Assembly (NCBI RefSeq): GCF_004745595.1 | Contig: NZ_SRLH01000009.1 | Coordinates: 124,001 to 188,000, forward strand | Direction: 5' to 3' | Length of the DNA stretch: 64,000 nt | Source: Flavobacterium humi | Lineage (GTDB): Bacteria > Bacteroidota > Bacteroidia > Flavobacteriales > Flavobacteriaceae | Shown here: positions 51,304 to 61,497 of the stretch, piece after piece | Position numbering within the stretch: the first letter of the stretch is position 1 | How the letters are laid out: every line of letters begins with the position of its first letter | Made by a program: the position numbers and the translations under genes | The notes under the pieces: model-generated | What the model was told of the DNA's origin: nothing | The model's input: the letters and a program-made list of their open reading frames with translations, nothing else | Databases searched by the model: none

Positions 51304-52698
51304 ATGAAAAAATTTGCAAGTTTATTTTTTGTGTCTTTGTTAAGCGGCGCAACAACGCTGGGAGCTTACAAATTATTTATGGACGAAGATTCTTCTCCAA
51401 AATCCAGATTATCAATCGCGGGCGGCAATTTTACAAGAACGGTCGGGCTTTCGGGTGAAAATACCGATTTTACCGTAGCAGCCGACAATGCCATCCATAC
51501 TGTCGTGCACGTCAAGAACCTGACGGTTTACAATGTGCCGAATGACCCTATATTTGAATATTTCTACGGATCCAGGGCAGGCGGAGGCCAGCAAACACAA
51601 ATAGGCACCGGTTCCGGGGTCATCATCAGCGAAGACGGCTACATTGTAACGAACAACCACGTGGTCAAAGATGCTACCGAGCTCGAGGTAACCCTGAACA
51701 ACAACAAAACATACAAAGCCAAATTAGTTGGGACCGATAGCAAAATGGATATTGCGTTGCTGAAAATACAATCCGACGAGAAACTTCCGTATGCAACCTT
51801 CGGGAATTCAGACAATATCAAAGTAGGCGAATGGGTTTTGGCTGTAGGGAATCCTTACAACCTGACATCAACGGTTACGGCTGGTATCGTTTCGGCAAAA
51901 GCCAGGGATTTGTCCAACAACGGCATCCAATCCTTCATCCAGACCGATGCAGCGGTAAACCCTGGGAACAGTGGTGGTGCGTTGGTAAACACCCGTGGGG
52001 AACTGATCGGGATCAATACGATGATTTCGTCCCAAACCGGTTCTTATGTAGGGTATTCCTTCGCCGTTCCTTCCAACCTGACACGCAAAATTGTAGAAGA
52101 CCTGATGGAATACGGCAATGTACAGCGCGGTGTTTTAGGTATTGAAGCAGGAGAATTAAACAGTGCTACAGCAAAAGAATTCGGAATCAAAGAAACTTCA
52201 GGTGTCTTAATTGGCAAGGTTTCCAAAAATTCCGGTGCTGAAAAAGCCGGTTTGAAAAAAGGGGACATCATTGTAAAATTAGACGATAAAAACATCATGT
52301 CCTTTACTGACCTGACCTCGTACATCAACACAAAACGCCCTAATGATGAAGTAAAGGTAGGCATCATCCGTGACGAGAAAAACATTTCGATACCGGTAAA
52401 GCTAACCAAGAAAGAATTAATCAATTACGACCTGAAAGGGCTTGAGTTGGAAGACATTGATGCCGCCGACAAGAAAAAATTCAAAATAAATTACGGTGTA
52501 AAAATCGACAATATCACCAATGAGGACCTTGCCGGTTATGCCGACCAGCTCAAAGGAGGCGTGATTTTGAGCGTAGACAACGTAAAAGCCACAGATATTG
52601 AAACCATAACCAAGGTACTATCCCGAAAAGGAGAAAACCAGCGTTCACAGATAGAATTGATTACGGCCAACGGCCAATTATTGAGGTTCTTATTATAA
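51304..52698 (+). CDS. HtrA/DegP-type serine protease
   Basis: 464 residues. N-terminal hydrophobic signal or anchor (FASLFFVSLLSGATTLGAYKL), trypsin-like domain with His (VTNNHVVKDA), Asp (SKMDIALLKI) and Ser (VNPGNSGGALVNTRG), then two PDZ domains (about 275-370 and 385-464). It degrades or refolds misfolded envelope proteins. A terminator follows. Confidence 0.95.
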   Translation: MKKFASLFFVSLLSGATTLGAYKLFMDEDSSPKSRLSIAGGNFTRTVGLSGENTDFTVAADNAIHTVVHVKNLTVYNVPNDPIFEYFYGSRAGGGQQTQIGTGSGVIISEDGYIVTNNHVVKDATELEVTLNNNKTYKAKLVGTDSKMDIALLKIQSDEKLPYATFGNSDNIKVGEWVLAVGNPYNLTSTVTAGIVSAKARDLSNNGIQSFIQTDAAVNPGNSGGALVNTRGELIGINTMISSQTGSYVGYSFAVPSNLTRKIVEDLMEYGNVQRGVLGIEAGELNSATAKEFGIKETSGVLIGKVSKNSGAEKAGLKKGDIIVKLDDKNIMSFTDLTSYINTKRPNDEVKVGIIRDEKNISIPVKLTKKELINYDLKGLELEDIDAADKKKFKINYGVKIDNITNEDLAGYADQLKGGVILSVDNVKATDIETITKVLSRKGENQRSQIELITANGQLLRFLL

Positions 52699-52718
52699 AT
52701 GAAATGCTTACACCAATT

Positions 52719-52757
52719 AACCGGCCTTGTTTATTGCAGATAAGGCTGGTTTTTTTA
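52719..52757 (+). terminator. Terminator after the HtrA gene
   Basis: AACCGGCCTT / AAGGCTGGTT (one mismatch) with 13-base loop and T run. Confidence 0.82.
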
Positions 52758-52778
52758 TGCAAAAAATCTCCTAAATAG

Positions 52779-52810
52779 TTGTATGAAAACATTTGAAATT
52801 GGTACTTTTG
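52779..52810 (+). promoter_or_regulatory. Promoter of the GAPDH gene
   Basis: TTG (52779-52781), 21 bases, TACTTTTG (52803-52810). The leader is about 30 bases. Confidence 0.68.
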
Positions 52811-52846
52811 CACCATAAAAAATAATAACCTTTTTTACCTAAACGA

Positions 52847-54295
52847 ATGAGCAACACAACGGTTTACGAAAAAGAAATAGCTTTTCAGGCTGACAGAAGA
52901 AGAGCTGGAGTAGAATTAATAAAAATCATCAGTGATTTGTGGTATGACAAATCTATCGAAATGGTATTATTCAGAAACCAGTTAATCGACAGAAATGTAA
53001 GCGATATCATCAACCTTCACGAATATGCAGGCGAGTTTGTAGGCAAGCCGATTTCAGTATTTGATTCTGTAGAAATTGCAAGAGCGATCCTTTCATTGGA
53101 TTTGCCACCTTCCAAACTGGATATCGGGAAACTGACGTACGAATTCCACCTGGAAGACAACAAATACAACGATGCCAAAGCTTTTGTCATCGACAAATTG
53201 AAACACGCCAAAGAAACAAGCGACATCCAGCCTAAAGACGTGGTTTTATACGGTTTCGGGCGTATCGGCCGTTTGTTGGCAAGAGAACTGATGTCTAAAA
53301 TGGGCAAAGGGAACCAATTGCGTTTGCGTGCGATTGTAACCCGCGATAAAAACGATGCCACCACTTTAGAGAAAAGAGCTTCCTTATTGCGTTATGATTC
53401 GATCCACGGGGATTTCCAGGGATCTGTAGTAGCCGATGTGGAAAACAATGCCCTAATCATCAACGGGACAACCGTTCATATCATCACAGCAAACCAGCCG
53501 GAAGATATCGACTATACCGCTTACGAAATCCACGATGCCTTGGTAATCGACAATACCGGTGCTTTCACAACACAGGAAGCTTTGGCAAGGCACCTAACCT
53601 CAAAAGGGGTTGATAAAGTATTATTGACAGCTCCTGGAAAAGGCGTTCCGAACATCGTTCACGGTGTCAACCAAAACGAATACAACCCGGACGAAGTAAA
53701 CATCTTCTCTGCAGCATCTTGTACGACTAACGCCATCACCCCTATTTTAAAAGCGGTTGAAGACACTCTAGGCGTAGTAAAAGGCCACCTGGAAACCATC
53801 CATGCCTATACAAACGACCAGAACCTGGTAGACAACATGCACAAAAAATACCGTCGTGGACGTGCTGCCGCACTAAACATGGTTATTACCGAAACTGGCG
53901 CCGGAAGTGCCGTGGCAAAAGCATTGCCAAGCCTGGCAGGCAAACTGACTTCCAATGCAATCCGTGTTCCGGTTCCAAACGGTTCCCTTGTGGTTTTAAA
54001 CCTTGAAGTTGGCAAAGAAACTTCTGTGGAAGACGTTAACAACATCATGAAAAAATACGCTTTGGAAGGCGAATTGGTAGAGCAAATCAAATATTCGTTA
54101 AACAACGAATTGGTTTCTTCCGATATCGTAGGAACATCCGCTCCGTCCATCTATGACAGCAACGCGACAATCGTTTCTGCCGATGGTAAAAACGTCGTAT
54201 TGTACGTATGGTACGATAACGAATACGGATACAGCCACCAGGTAATCCGCCTGGCCAAATACATTGCTAAAGTAAGACGCTATACTTATTACTAG
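52847..54295 (+). CDS. gap: Glyceraldehyde-3-phosphate dehydrogenase, N-terminally extended form
   Basis: 482 residues, about 145 longer than classic GAPDH. The NAD(P) fold starts only at about residue 132 (VVLYGFGRIGRLLAREL); residues 1-130 form an extra mostly helical domain. The catalytic site reads SAASCTTNAI with C292, where classic enzymes have SNASCTTN; the His region is ETIHAYTNDQ. The end is WYDNEYGYSHQVIRLAKY. Substitutions in this site and the extension mark a separate GAPDH subgroup that may differ in cofactor or direction. A terminator hairpin follows at 54322-54357. Confidence 0.93.
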   Translation: MSNTTVYEKEIAFQADRRRAGVELIKIISDLWYDKSIEMVLFRNQLIDRNVSDIINLHEYAGEFVGKPISVFDSVEIARAILSLDLPPSKLDIGKLTYEFHLEDNKYNDAKAFVIDKLKHAKETSDIQPKDVVLYGFGRIGRLLARELMSKMGKGNQLRLRAIVTRDKNDATTLEKRASLLRYDSIHGDFQGSVVADVENNALIINGTTVHIITANQPEDIDYTAYEIHDALVIDNTGAFTTQEALARHLTSKGVDKVLLTAPGKGVPNIVHGVNQNEYNPDEVNIFSAASCTTNAITPILKAVEDTLGVVKGHLETIHAYTNDQNLVDNMHKKYRRGRAAALNMVITETGAGSAVAKALPSLAGKLTSNAIRVPVPNGSLVVLNLEVGKETSVEDVNNIMKKYALEGELVEQIKYSLNNELVSSDIVGTSAPSIYDSNATIVSADGKNVVLYVWYDNEYGYSHQVIRLAKYIAKVRRYTYY

Positions 54296-54321
54296 TATCA
54301 GGGTCTGATTTATATCACCGA

Positions 54322-54357
54322 AAATCCGCTTCATGTATTTGGAGCGGATTTCTTTAT
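54322..54357 (+). terminator. Terminator after GAPDH
   Basis: AAATCCGCT (54322-54330) / AGCGGATTT (54343-54351) followed by CTTTATT. Confidence 0.72.
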
Positions 54358-54409
54358 TATGTTGAAAACACTTTGAAACTGAATCAGGTTTCTTCTGAAT
54401 TACAACGCT

Positions 54410-54763
54410 ATGGAAATCATAAAAAAATTCTGGCCTTTGGTCCTTATTGCCTTTTTTGCACTATTTACCTTGCTCAATAGCATTTACCACGGGATTGAAG
54501 AAAACAAATCATCCTATAACTTTAAAATTACCAAAATCGAAACAACCCCTACCCGGTCATTGATTTTCTATAATGGCAAAAAAGAGGTAGTCCTTTGGAA
54601 TTTTACTATCTCAAAAGGGCACGGTATTGCCATTGGTGATTATTTAATTAAAGACCGATGTGCTGAAATTTTATATATCAAAAGGAAAAAACCTGACGGC
54701 AAATTTATGCTGGTCCACAGCAGCAGGAACAACAGTTATTTTGCCAATTTAATTTGCGATTAG
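54410..54763 (+). CDS. Hypothetical single-pass membrane protein
   Basis: 117 residues. One N-terminal hydrophobic helix (FWPLVLIAFFALFTLLNSIYHGI, about 7-29) and a soluble domain of about 85 residues with strands (NFKITKIETTPTRSLIFYN, AEILYIKRKKPDGKFMLVH). Not recognised. It sits between the GAPDH terminator and a minisatellite. Confidence 0.65.
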   Translation: MEIIKKFWPLVLIAFFALFTLLNSIYHGIEENKSSYNFKITKIETTPTRSLIFYNGKKEVVLWNFTISKGHGIAIGDYLIKDRCAEILYIKRKKPDGKFMLVHSSRNNSYFANLICD

Positions 54764-54802
54764 CCTTGACGCACTAATTGCCTGTATGCGATTGGGCATT
54801 TC

Positions 54803-55094
54803 ACTGATGCAACTCCTTACTGCACTGATGTAATTACCGTCTGCAACGATGGAACTACCGTCTGCAATGATGAAACTCCTATCTGCAACTATGAAACTAC
54901 CGCTTGCAATGATGGAACTCCTATCTGCAACTATGAAACTACCGCCTGCAACGATGGAACTCCTATCTGCAACGATAAAACTACCGCCTGCAACGATGGA
55001 ACTCCTACCTGCAACGATGAAACTCCTACCTGCAACGATGAAACTACCGTCCGCAATGGTGGAACTACCGTCTGCACTGATGCAACACTACAAC
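54803..55094. repeat. 21-bp minisatellite, about 14 units
   Basis: Tandem units of 21 bases with the core CTGCAACGATGGAACTACC, varying at few positions (CGAT/TGAT/CTAT, GGAAC/GAAAC, TACCG/TCCTA). Alternation of the TACCG and TCCTA ends gives a 42-base higher-order period in the middle. The period is a multiple of three, so frames stay open on both strands (Met-Lys/Glu-Leu-Pro-Pro-Ala-Thr on plus). It fills most of the 440-base gap between the membrane protein and a GNAT gene. Confidence 0.9.
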
Positions 55095-55095
55095 G

Positions 55096-55170
55096 CCGCG
55101 ACTGCAACTGATCACTGAATACTGATACTGTCAACTGCAACTGAATACTGCAACTGAATACTGCAACTTA
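55096..55170. repeat. Short ACTGCAACTGAAT tandem repeat
   Basis: After the minisatellite, a 13-base unit (AACTGAATACTGC) is repeated about twice (55138-55168), preceded by related ACTGAT / ACTGCAACTG words. It ends at the promoter of the GNAT gene. Confidence 0.7.
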
Positions 55171-55204
55171 TTCCTTATCTTTGATACAACCAATTCCTCT
55201 CTTT

Positions 55205-55729
55205 ATGGAAAACACGCTGCAAATTACCAAAGCCACAATCGATGATATCGAAATCCTTCTGCTCATCAGCCAGAAAACCTTCTATGACACCTTTGCCGAT
55301 GACAATTCGCAAGAAAACATGCAGTTGTATTTAGACCAAAACATAACCCATCCGAAACTCCGGGAAGAAATCAGCAATCCTTATTCTGAATTCTACCTGG
55401 CCAAAATAGACAATCGTACCATCGGTTACCTAAAAGTCAATTTCGGCCCGGCCCAAACCGAATTAAAAGATCCTAAAGCCCTGGAAATAGAACGTATTTA
55501 TGTAACCAAAGACTATTTCGGGCAAAACATAGGCCAGTCGCTTTACAACAAAGCCATTGCCATTGCCAAAGAGCATCAGTTGCTGTACATCTGGCTGGGT
55601 GTTTGGGAAGAGAACAAAAGAGCCATCGGGTTTTATACCAAAAACGGTTTCGTTGCCTTTGACAAACATACTTTCGTTATGGGAAATGACAAACAAACCG
55701 ATATTATGATGAAGCTCGAACTGCAGTAA
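55205..55729 (+). CDS. GNAT family N-acetyltransferase
   Basis: 174 residues from ATG 55205 (MENTLQITKATIDDIEIL). The frame opens earlier at 55181, but that codon lies in a -7 box (TATCTTTG, 55176-55183) and would not be transcribed. GNAT loop LEIERIYVTKDYFGQNIGQSLYNKAIAIA and IWLGVWEENKRAIGFYTKNGF. Substrate unknown. Confidence 0.9.
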   Translation: MENTLQITKATIDDIEILLLISQKTFYDTFADDNSQENMQLYLDQNITHPKLREEISNPYSEFYLAKIDNRTIGYLKVNFGPAQTELKDPKALEIERIYVTKDYFGQNIGQSLYNKAIAIAKEHQLLYIWLGVWEENKRAIGFYTKNGFVAFDKHTFVMGNDKQTDIMMKLELQ

Positions 55730-55771
55730 GATAATTCCAGTCCTTTAAAAAACACTTTCAACAGTCGCTAC

Positions 55772-56293
55772 ATGAACCTGCAACCCACCCTTGAAAACGA
55801 ATTGGTCCTTCTTAAACCGCTTCAGGAATCTGATTTTGAAGCCCTATACACTATAGCGTCAGATCCTTTGGTTTGGGAACAGCATCCCAACAAAAACAGG
55901 TACCAGAGGCCCGTTTTCCAAATTTTTTTCGAAGGTGCCATAGCCTCCAAAGGTGCTTTCCTGATTATCGACCAAAAAACCCAAACGGCCATCGGGAGTA
56001 CGCGGTTTTATGATTTGGATGAAGTTGGCAAAAGCGTCCTGATCGGTTATACTTTCTACGGCCGAGCCTATTGGGGATCAGCCTATAACCCGTCTGTAAA
56101 AAAACTCATGCTTGATTATGCCTTTCAATTTTCGGACAACGTCTATTTCCACATCGGGGCAGAAAACATCCGTTCGCAAAAAGCTATTGAGCGGCTGGGA
56201 GCTAAAAAAACGCGGGAAATCAATGTGGCCTATCACGGTGAGCCCGAAAAGCTGAACTTCGAGTATGCCATAGCAAAAACCGACTGGGTATAA
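55772..56293 (+). CDS. GNAT family N-acetyltransferase (RimJ/RimL-like)
   Basis: 173 residues. ENELVLLKPLQESDFEALYTIASDPLVWEQHPNKNRY, IGSTRFYDLDE, VLIGYTFYGRAYWGSAYNPSVKKLMLDYAF and HIGAENIRSQKAIERLGAKK. It is 42 bases after the previous GNAT gene; the two are not close duplicates. Substrate unknown. Confidence 0.92.
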   Translation: MNLQPTLENELVLLKPLQESDFEALYTIASDPLVWEQHPNKNRYQRPVFQIFFEGAIASKGAFLIIDQKTQTAIGSTRFYDLDEVGKSVLIGYTFYGRAYWGSAYNPSVKKLMLDYAFQFSDNVYFHIGAENIRSQKAIERLGAKKTREINVAYHGEPEKLNFEYAIAKTDWV

Positions 56294-56309
56294 AACCTTT
56301 GTTTTGGGT

Positions 56310-57470
56310 TTAATTATTCAAAACCCTGTTTACCTGCACAAAACGCTTGGCATAATACGGCTCATTCACAGAAGAAATAATCACACCTGCACTGGTAGAC
56401 GAATGTATAAACTTGATTTCGGTCTCGGTAACTTCCGTAATCATACCCACATGGCTTACGCGTCCGCGCCCCATGGTAGCAAAAAAGATCAGGTCGCCTT
56501 TCTGGGCCTGGCTCCGGCTTATTTTAACACCGGCTCCGGCTGCCATTTCGTGGGAGGACCTTGGTAAGGTCATTTCAATGTTTTTAAACGTGGCAAACAT
56601 CAACCCCGAACAATCAAAACCTCCATTCCCTGTAGCTCCGCTTCGGTAGCGGGCGCCCAGGTTTTCAGATGCCTTGGCAATCAGGAAATCGGCTTTGGTC
56701 ATGTTTTCAGGCGAAAGCGGCGCTACTTCGGCAACAGGTGTATTTTCAGAAGACTCCTTGATTTCCAACACTTTTATCTGTGAAGAGCTTGTTGCTATCA
56801 CTTCCTCTCCTTCCTCTTCCTCTTCTTCAATTTGCGGAGCAACGACAGGAGCAGTCTCTTTTTTGGTCCCTTGACGGATAATCAGCTCATAACCTACAGG
56901 AAGCCCTTTTACGATTTCAGGGTTTAACCTTTCCAGTTCGGCAATGCTGACCTTATATTGTTTAGAGATTTTGTATTTGGTTTCTTTCGGCAGCACTTTG
57001 TGCACGATTTCTTCTCCGGACGCAGTCGTGTTTTCTACAGCATCGGCTACTTCCACCACAGTTGCAACGGCTTCTAAAGTGCCAGGAATTGTTATTTTAC
57101 TGCCTAATTTCAATCCTTCGGTTTCAATAGCGGGATTGGCTTGTTTTATTTTATCAATACTGACTTTGTACTTTTTCGAAATACCGTATAAGGTTTCCTT
57201 GGCCAAAACTTCATGGATTACCGGTGTACTGCTTACTGTATTTTCTTCCGGTTTGTATCCTTTGTTAGGCACCAGCAAAACAGTATTGAGTTTTAATGTT
57301 TTCTTGGCTTTCGGGTTTAAATCGATAATCTCAGAAGGTTTCACCTGGTATTTTTTGGCAATGCTGTATACTGATTCTCCTTTGGTCACAGTATGTTTTA
57401 TTTTTTCCTGAGAAAAAATAATGGTGGGCATTATCGCGAAAAGGAATAAAAAAAGCTTATAAAATTTCAT
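56310..57470 (-). CDS. LysM and NlpC/P60 peptidoglycan endopeptidase
   Basis: 386 residues. Signal peptide (MKFYKLFLFLFAIMPTIIFSQ), three LysM domains (about 27-69, 86-130, 157-200), an acidic linker (EEEEEEGEEV), and a C-terminal C40 domain with catalytic Cys in NGGFDCSGLMFATF and His in GRVSHVGMITE. It binds glycan and cuts peptide stems in the periplasm. Confidence 0.94.
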   Translation of the reverse strand: MKFYKLFLFLFAIMPTIIFSQEKIKHTVTKGESVYSIAKKYQVKPSEIIDLNPKAKKTLKLNTVLLVPNKGYKPEENTVSSTPVIHEVLAKETLYGISKKYKVSIDKIKQANPAIETEGLKLGSKITIPGTLEAVATVVEVADAVENTTASGEEIVHKVLPKETKYKISKQYKVSIAELERLNPEIVKGLPVGYELIIRQGTKKETAPVVAPQIEEEEEEGEEVIATSSSQIKVLEIKESSENTPVAEVAPLSPENMTKADFLIAKASENLGARYRSGATGNGGFDCSGLMFATFKNIEMTLPRSSHEMAAGAGVKISRSQAQKGDLIFFATMGRGRVSHVGMITEVTETEIKFIHSSTSAGVIISSVNEPYYAKRFVQVNRVLNN

Positions 57471-57533
57471 TGGGGGGAATTTTTAGGCTTCAATACTGAA
57501 GAAGTTTAATTTTTTCACAAGATAAGAAATCAA

Positions 57534-57566
57534 AATAAAAAAACTCCCGGCTTTCACCGGAAGTTT
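57534..57566 (-). terminator. Terminator after aconitase
   Basis: Minus strand AAACTTCCGG / CCGGGAGTTT with 6-base loop, then a T-rich tail. Confidence 0.8.
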
Positions 57567-57589
57567 GCATTTTATAATTAAAATTTAAA

Positions 57590-59854
57590 TTACGCTTTAC
57601 CTGCAGCAATCAAATTTAAAGCCGAACCTGCTACAAACCAACCGATTTGGCCTTCGTTGTAGGTATGGTTTGCCAAAATGGTATCTTTCGAGCCATCTTC
57701 ATGGACAAACTCAAGAGTCAATGGCTTTCCTGGAGCAAATGTGGTCAGGTCAAGGAAATTGATCGTGTCGTTTTCCTGGATTTTATCATAATCCGCTTCG
57801 TTTGCAAAAGTCAAGGCCAACATTCCCTGTTTTTTAAGGTTTGTTTCGTGGATACGGGCAAAAGATTTCACCAATACCGCGCTCACACCTAGGAAACGAG
57901 GCTCCATAGCCGCATGCTCGCGTGAAGAGCCTTCACCGTAGTTATGGTCACCCACAACGATAGAAGGAATCCCAGCCGCTTTATAAGCTCTTTGTACCGC
58001 CGGAACTTCAGCGTATTGGCCGTTTAATTGGTTCTTAACGGAATTTGCTTTCTGGTTGAATGCATTTTCGGCACCAATCAGCATATTATTGGAGATATTA
58101 TCCAAATGGCCACGGAAACGCAACCAAGGACCTGCCATAGAAATATGGTCGGTAGTACATTTCCCGAAAGCTTTGATCAATAATTTCGCACCGGTAATAT
58201 TTTTCCCATCCCAAGGAGAGAAAGGCGCCAATAACTGCAAACGGTCCGATGTAGGCGAAACCACTACCTGAACTCCGCTACCATCTTCAGACGGCGCCTG
58301 GAAACCGGCATCTTCTACGTCAAATCCTTTGCTTGGCAATTCGTCACCTGTTGGCGGATTCAATTTTACAGCTTCACCTTTATCATTCAATAAAGTATCT
58401 GTAATCGGGTTAAAACTCAAATCTCCTGAGATTGCCAAAGCAGCCACCATTTCCGGAGACGTTACAAAGGCATGGGTATTCGGGTTGCCATCGGCACGTT
58501 TTGAGAAGTTACGGTTGAACGAGTGGACAATCGTATTTTTTTCTCCTTTATCGGCACCAGCCCTGTCCCACTGACCGATACATGGCCCACAGGCATTGGT
58601 AAATACTTTGGTTCCCATTTTTTCGAAAGTAGCGATGATACCATCTCTTTCTATCGTATAACGAACTTGCTCAGAGCCCGGGTTGATACCGAATTCCGCT
58701 TTTGGCGTAATACCATGCGCAACAGCCTGCTCTACAATAGAAGCAGCACGAGCCATATCTTCATAAGAAGAGTTGGTACAAGAACCGATCAGTCCCCACT
58801 CTACTTTTAGCGGCCATCCGTTTGTGGTAGCCTCTTCTTTCATTTTTGAAACAGGAGTTCCTCTGTCCGGAGTAAAAGGACCGTTGATGTGCGGCTCCAA
58901 TTCTGAAAGGTTGATTTCGATCAGTTGGTCGAAATATTGTTCCGGGTTAGCATACACTTCAGCATCTGCCGTTAAGTAAGAAGCTACTTTATCTGCAGCA
59001 TCCACAACATCCTGGCGATCTGTAGCGGCTAAATACCTTCTCATGGAATCATCGTAACCGAATGTTGAAGTCGTTGCTCCGATTTCAGCTCCCATGTTAC
59101 AGATAGTCCCTTTTCCGGTACAAGACATATTCAATGCTCCTTCTCCGAAATATTCTACAATAGCTCCGGTTCCCCCTTTTACAGTAAGGATGTCCGCAAC
59201 TTTTAGGATAACGTCTTTTGGCGCAGTCCAACCATTTAGTTTCCCGGTCAATTTCACACCGATAAGTTTAGGGAATTTCAACTCCCAAGCCATTCCGGAC
59301 ATTACATCTACCGCATCGGCACCACCAACACCAATAGCCAACATCCCCAAACCTCCTGCATTTACAGTGTGTGAATCTGTACCAATCATCATTCCTCCAG
59401 GGAAAGCATAATTTTCCAAAACCACTTGGTGGATGATTCCAGCTCCCGGCTTCCAGAAACCGATACCGTATTTATCTGAAACAGAAGATAAGAAATCGAA
59501 AACTTCTTTGGATTGCGAATTCGCAACGGCCAAATCCGCTTTTGCCCCTACTTTTGCCTGGATTAAGTGATCGCAGTGAACCGTTGTAGGAACAGCTACT
59601 TTATTTTTTCCTGCATGCATAAACTGCAACAATGCCATTTGTGCTGTTGCGTCCTGGCAAGCTACCCTGTCCGGGGCGAAATCTACATAATCAACACCTC
59701 TTTTGTAAACTTCCGAAGGATTTCCCGACCAAAGGTGTGTGTATAAAATCTTTTCTGTCAATGTAAGCGGACGGCCAACCAATTCGCGGGCTTTATCCAC
59801 CCTTGTTGCCATGTTTGCATACACTTTTTCAATCATTTCTATATCAAATGCCAT
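57590..59854 (-). CDS. acn: Aconitate hydratase
   Basis: 754 residues, similar in length and motifs to mitochondrial-type aconitase. Isomerises citrate and isocitrate in the TCA cycle. Iron-sulfur ligands: Cys in [14 protein letters not shown] and the pair in [12 protein letters not shown]. Other blocks are [31 protein letters not shown] and the swivel domain [23 protein letters not shown] -7 box TAAATTTG lies at 59907-59900. It is encoded alone with its own terminator. Confidence 0.96.
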   Translation of the reverse strand: MAFDIEMIEKVYANMATRVDKARELVGRPLTLTEKILYTHLWSGNPSEVYKRGVDYVDFAPDRVACQDATAQMALLQFMHAGKNKVAVPTTVHCDHLIQAKVGAKADLAVANSQSKEVFDFLSSVSDKYGIGFWKPGAGIIHQVVLENYAFPGGMMIGTDSHTVNAGGLGMLAIGVGGADAVDVMSGMAWELKFPKLIGVKLTGKLNGWTAPKDVILKVADILTVKGGTGAIVEYFGEGALNMSCTGKGTICNMGAEIGATTSTFGYDDSMRRYLAATDRQDVVDAADKVASYLTADAEVYANPEQYFDQLIEINLSELEPHINGPFTPDRGTPVSKMKEEATTNGWPLKVEWGLIGSCTNSSYEDMARAASIVEQAVAHGITPKAEFGINPGSEQVRYTIERDGIIATFEKMGTKVFTNACGPCIGQWDRAGADKGEKNTIVHSFNRNFSKRADGNPNTHAFVTSPEMVAALAISGDLSFNPITDTLLNDKGEAVKLNPPTGDELPSKGFDVEDAGFQAPSEDGSGVQVVVSPTSDRLQLLAPFSPWDGKNITGAKLLIKAFGKCTTDHISMAGPWLRFRGHLDNISNNMLIGAENAFNQKANSVKNQLNGQYAEVPAVQRAYKAAGIPSIVVGDHNYGEGSSREHAAMEPRFLGVSAVLVKSFARIHETNLKKQGMLALTFANEADYDKIQENDTINFLDLTTFAPGKPLTLEFVHEDGSKDTILANHTYNEGQIGWFVAGSALNLIAAGKA

Positions 59855-60146
59855 AGTATGAATATGTTATATTAGACTTGTTTGTTTGTTAAAATCAGAC
59901 AAATTTACAAATTCCCAACGGAATAAAAAATTTTTAGTGATTTGATGTTTTTGAAGAATTATTATTTATAAACATTCTACTTTACTAAATAAACTTCAAT
60001 AAAAAGTTAATTATTGGCTATAAATTTAAGAATCCTCAAAAATAATAATTTATATTGTTGAATTATGAATTTAGATTCTTAAAAAAGAGAATTCTATATT
60101 CGAAAAAACACTCCTCACTATTGGAATCTTTATCGCCCAATAAAAA
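59855..60146. other. AT-rich gap between aconitase and the T9SS protein
   Basis: 292 bases, strongly AT-rich. Apart from the aconitase -7 box at 59900-59907, no gene, RNA fold or clear terminator was seen. Confidence 0.5.
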
Positions 60147-61445
60147 TTATTTGAAAACTTTAACAGATTGCCTGCCCGTATTGGTGTGGAGGTTTACAAA
60201 ATACACGCCGGAAGGGTACGGGAAATCGAACGAGTATGTCTTTCGGCCGGCCGCGTTAATGGTGTCCACTTTCAGTTCCTTGATCCGTTTGCCCAATTGG
60301 TCGTACAGCTCGATTACCAGGTTATCAACATCCCTGAAATCAATTGAAACGTTGAGTTTGTCTGTAATAGGATTAGGCTGTACTTTGGCGATAAGCGGAA
60401 TCCTTCCCGACTCTTCAAAATCGCCTGTTCCCAGGTTTTCATCATTATACTTGTAAATGGCAGTCCCGCAGGCATAAGCCAAATCATCATTGAGGATAAA
60501 AATCCGGTTCAGATTGCTGCCCACATTCAGGTTGGTCCAGGTCGTACCGCCGTCAAGGGTTTCGTAGAATCCGGTGTTATGCCCGCCCATCCAGCCGTGG
60601 TTTTCACTCACGAAGCCTACCGCCTGGATATCGGTTTCAGGTGCGTTTTTCGACACCCATGTTACCCCGGCATCCGTAGATTTAATTAGTTTTCCGGGAT
60701 TAGGAGCAACCGATTCGATAGCGCCAAAAATAATGTTGGTATTGTTTTGCAGCAGCTGCATTTTCCAGACATATTCCCCGGCTATTCCTGAATTATAAAT
60801 CGAGGTCCAGGTGGCTCCTCCGTCTGTTGTTTTTAAAATAACGGCCCCGGTATTGTTCTTACCGGAAACATATCCGACATTTTCATCCAGGAACATGATT
60901 TCCACTAAACCGGTCGCATACGCTGACATATTGATGTATTGCCAGGTTGCGCCGCTGTCTGTTGATTTGATGATAAAAGCAGGCCCGAAATACGCCCCGC
61001 ATCCGTACACAGTCGAAGTTCCTACGGCATCCAGGCCGCAAATGGCTTTCGGTGCCGTGGGGATATTGGTCACCAGGTTCCAGGTCGTGCCGCCATCGAT
61101 GGTTTTGAAGAATTTATTATTTATCAAGGTTCCTACGAAACCGATTTGCGGTGTAAGGAATTCGACATTGCGGAAATAATAGTTGGATCCTAAATTTCCT
61201 TCATTAAGTTGAGGAGTCCAGGTAACGCCGCCATCAATGGTTTTGTACACCACAGCATGGCCTCCGCCCATAGCCCATCCCAGGTTATTGTCCAGAAAAA
61301 AAACATCATCAAAGCGCTGTGCATCCGTGTTGGCCGGCACAGAAGTTAAAGGATACCAATGCAATTGTGCCGAAACGTGGAAAGAAAACAGGATCGACAG
61401 GCAAAAGGCAAGCCCTATTTTGATTGAAATATTATTATTTTTCAT
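60147..61445 (-). CDS. YCF48-like beta-propeller protein with T9SS sorting domain
   Basis: 432 residues. Signal peptide (LAFCLSILFSFHVSAQ), then repeated photosynthesis-protein-YCF48/BNR-like blades with the motif TxDGGxTW (IDGGVTWTP, DGGTTWNLV, STDSGATWQY, TDGGATWTS, TDAGVTWVS, LDGGTTWTN), and a C-terminal type A sorting domain from about 355 (VQPNPITDKLNVSID ... YPSGVYFVNLHTNTGRQSVKVFK). It should be secreted by the type IX system and attached to or released from the surface. Ligand unknown. Confidence 0.92.
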   Translation of the reverse strand: MKNNNISIKIGLAFCLSILFSFHVSAQLHWYPLTSVPANTDAQRFDDVFFLDNNLGWAMGGGHAVVYKTIDGGVTWTPQLNEGNLGSNYYFRNVEFLTPQIGFVGTLINNKFFKTIDGGTTWNLVTNIPTAPKAICGLDAVGTSTVYGCGAYFGPAFIIKSTDSGATWQYINMSAYATGLVEIMFLDENVGYVSGKNNTGAVILKTTDGGATWTSIYNSGIAGEYVWKMQLLQNNTNIIFGAIESVAPNPGKLIKSTDAGVTWVSKNAPETDIQAVGFVSENHGWMGGHNTGFYETLDGGTTWTNLNVGSNLNRIFILNDDLAYACGTAIYKYNDENLGTGDFEESGRIPLIAKVQPNPITDKLNVSIDFRDVDNLVIELYDQLGKRIKELKVDTINAAGRKTYSFDFPYPSGVYFVNLHTNTGRQSVKVFK

Positions 61446-61497
61446 TCAACAATAATTAATATACTGATATAAAGATAGTTAAAAGAACAATCCCTGA

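Noticed and set aside
54803..55094. Possible CRISPR array
   Set aside because: Units are contiguous with a 21-bp period and no spacers; no cas genes are present.
54849..55118. 89-residue open frame MELPSAMMKLLSATMKL... in the minisatellite
   Set aside because: It is a by-product of a 21-bp repeat; the minus strand is open as well, there is no start signal and the composition is unlike any protein nearby.
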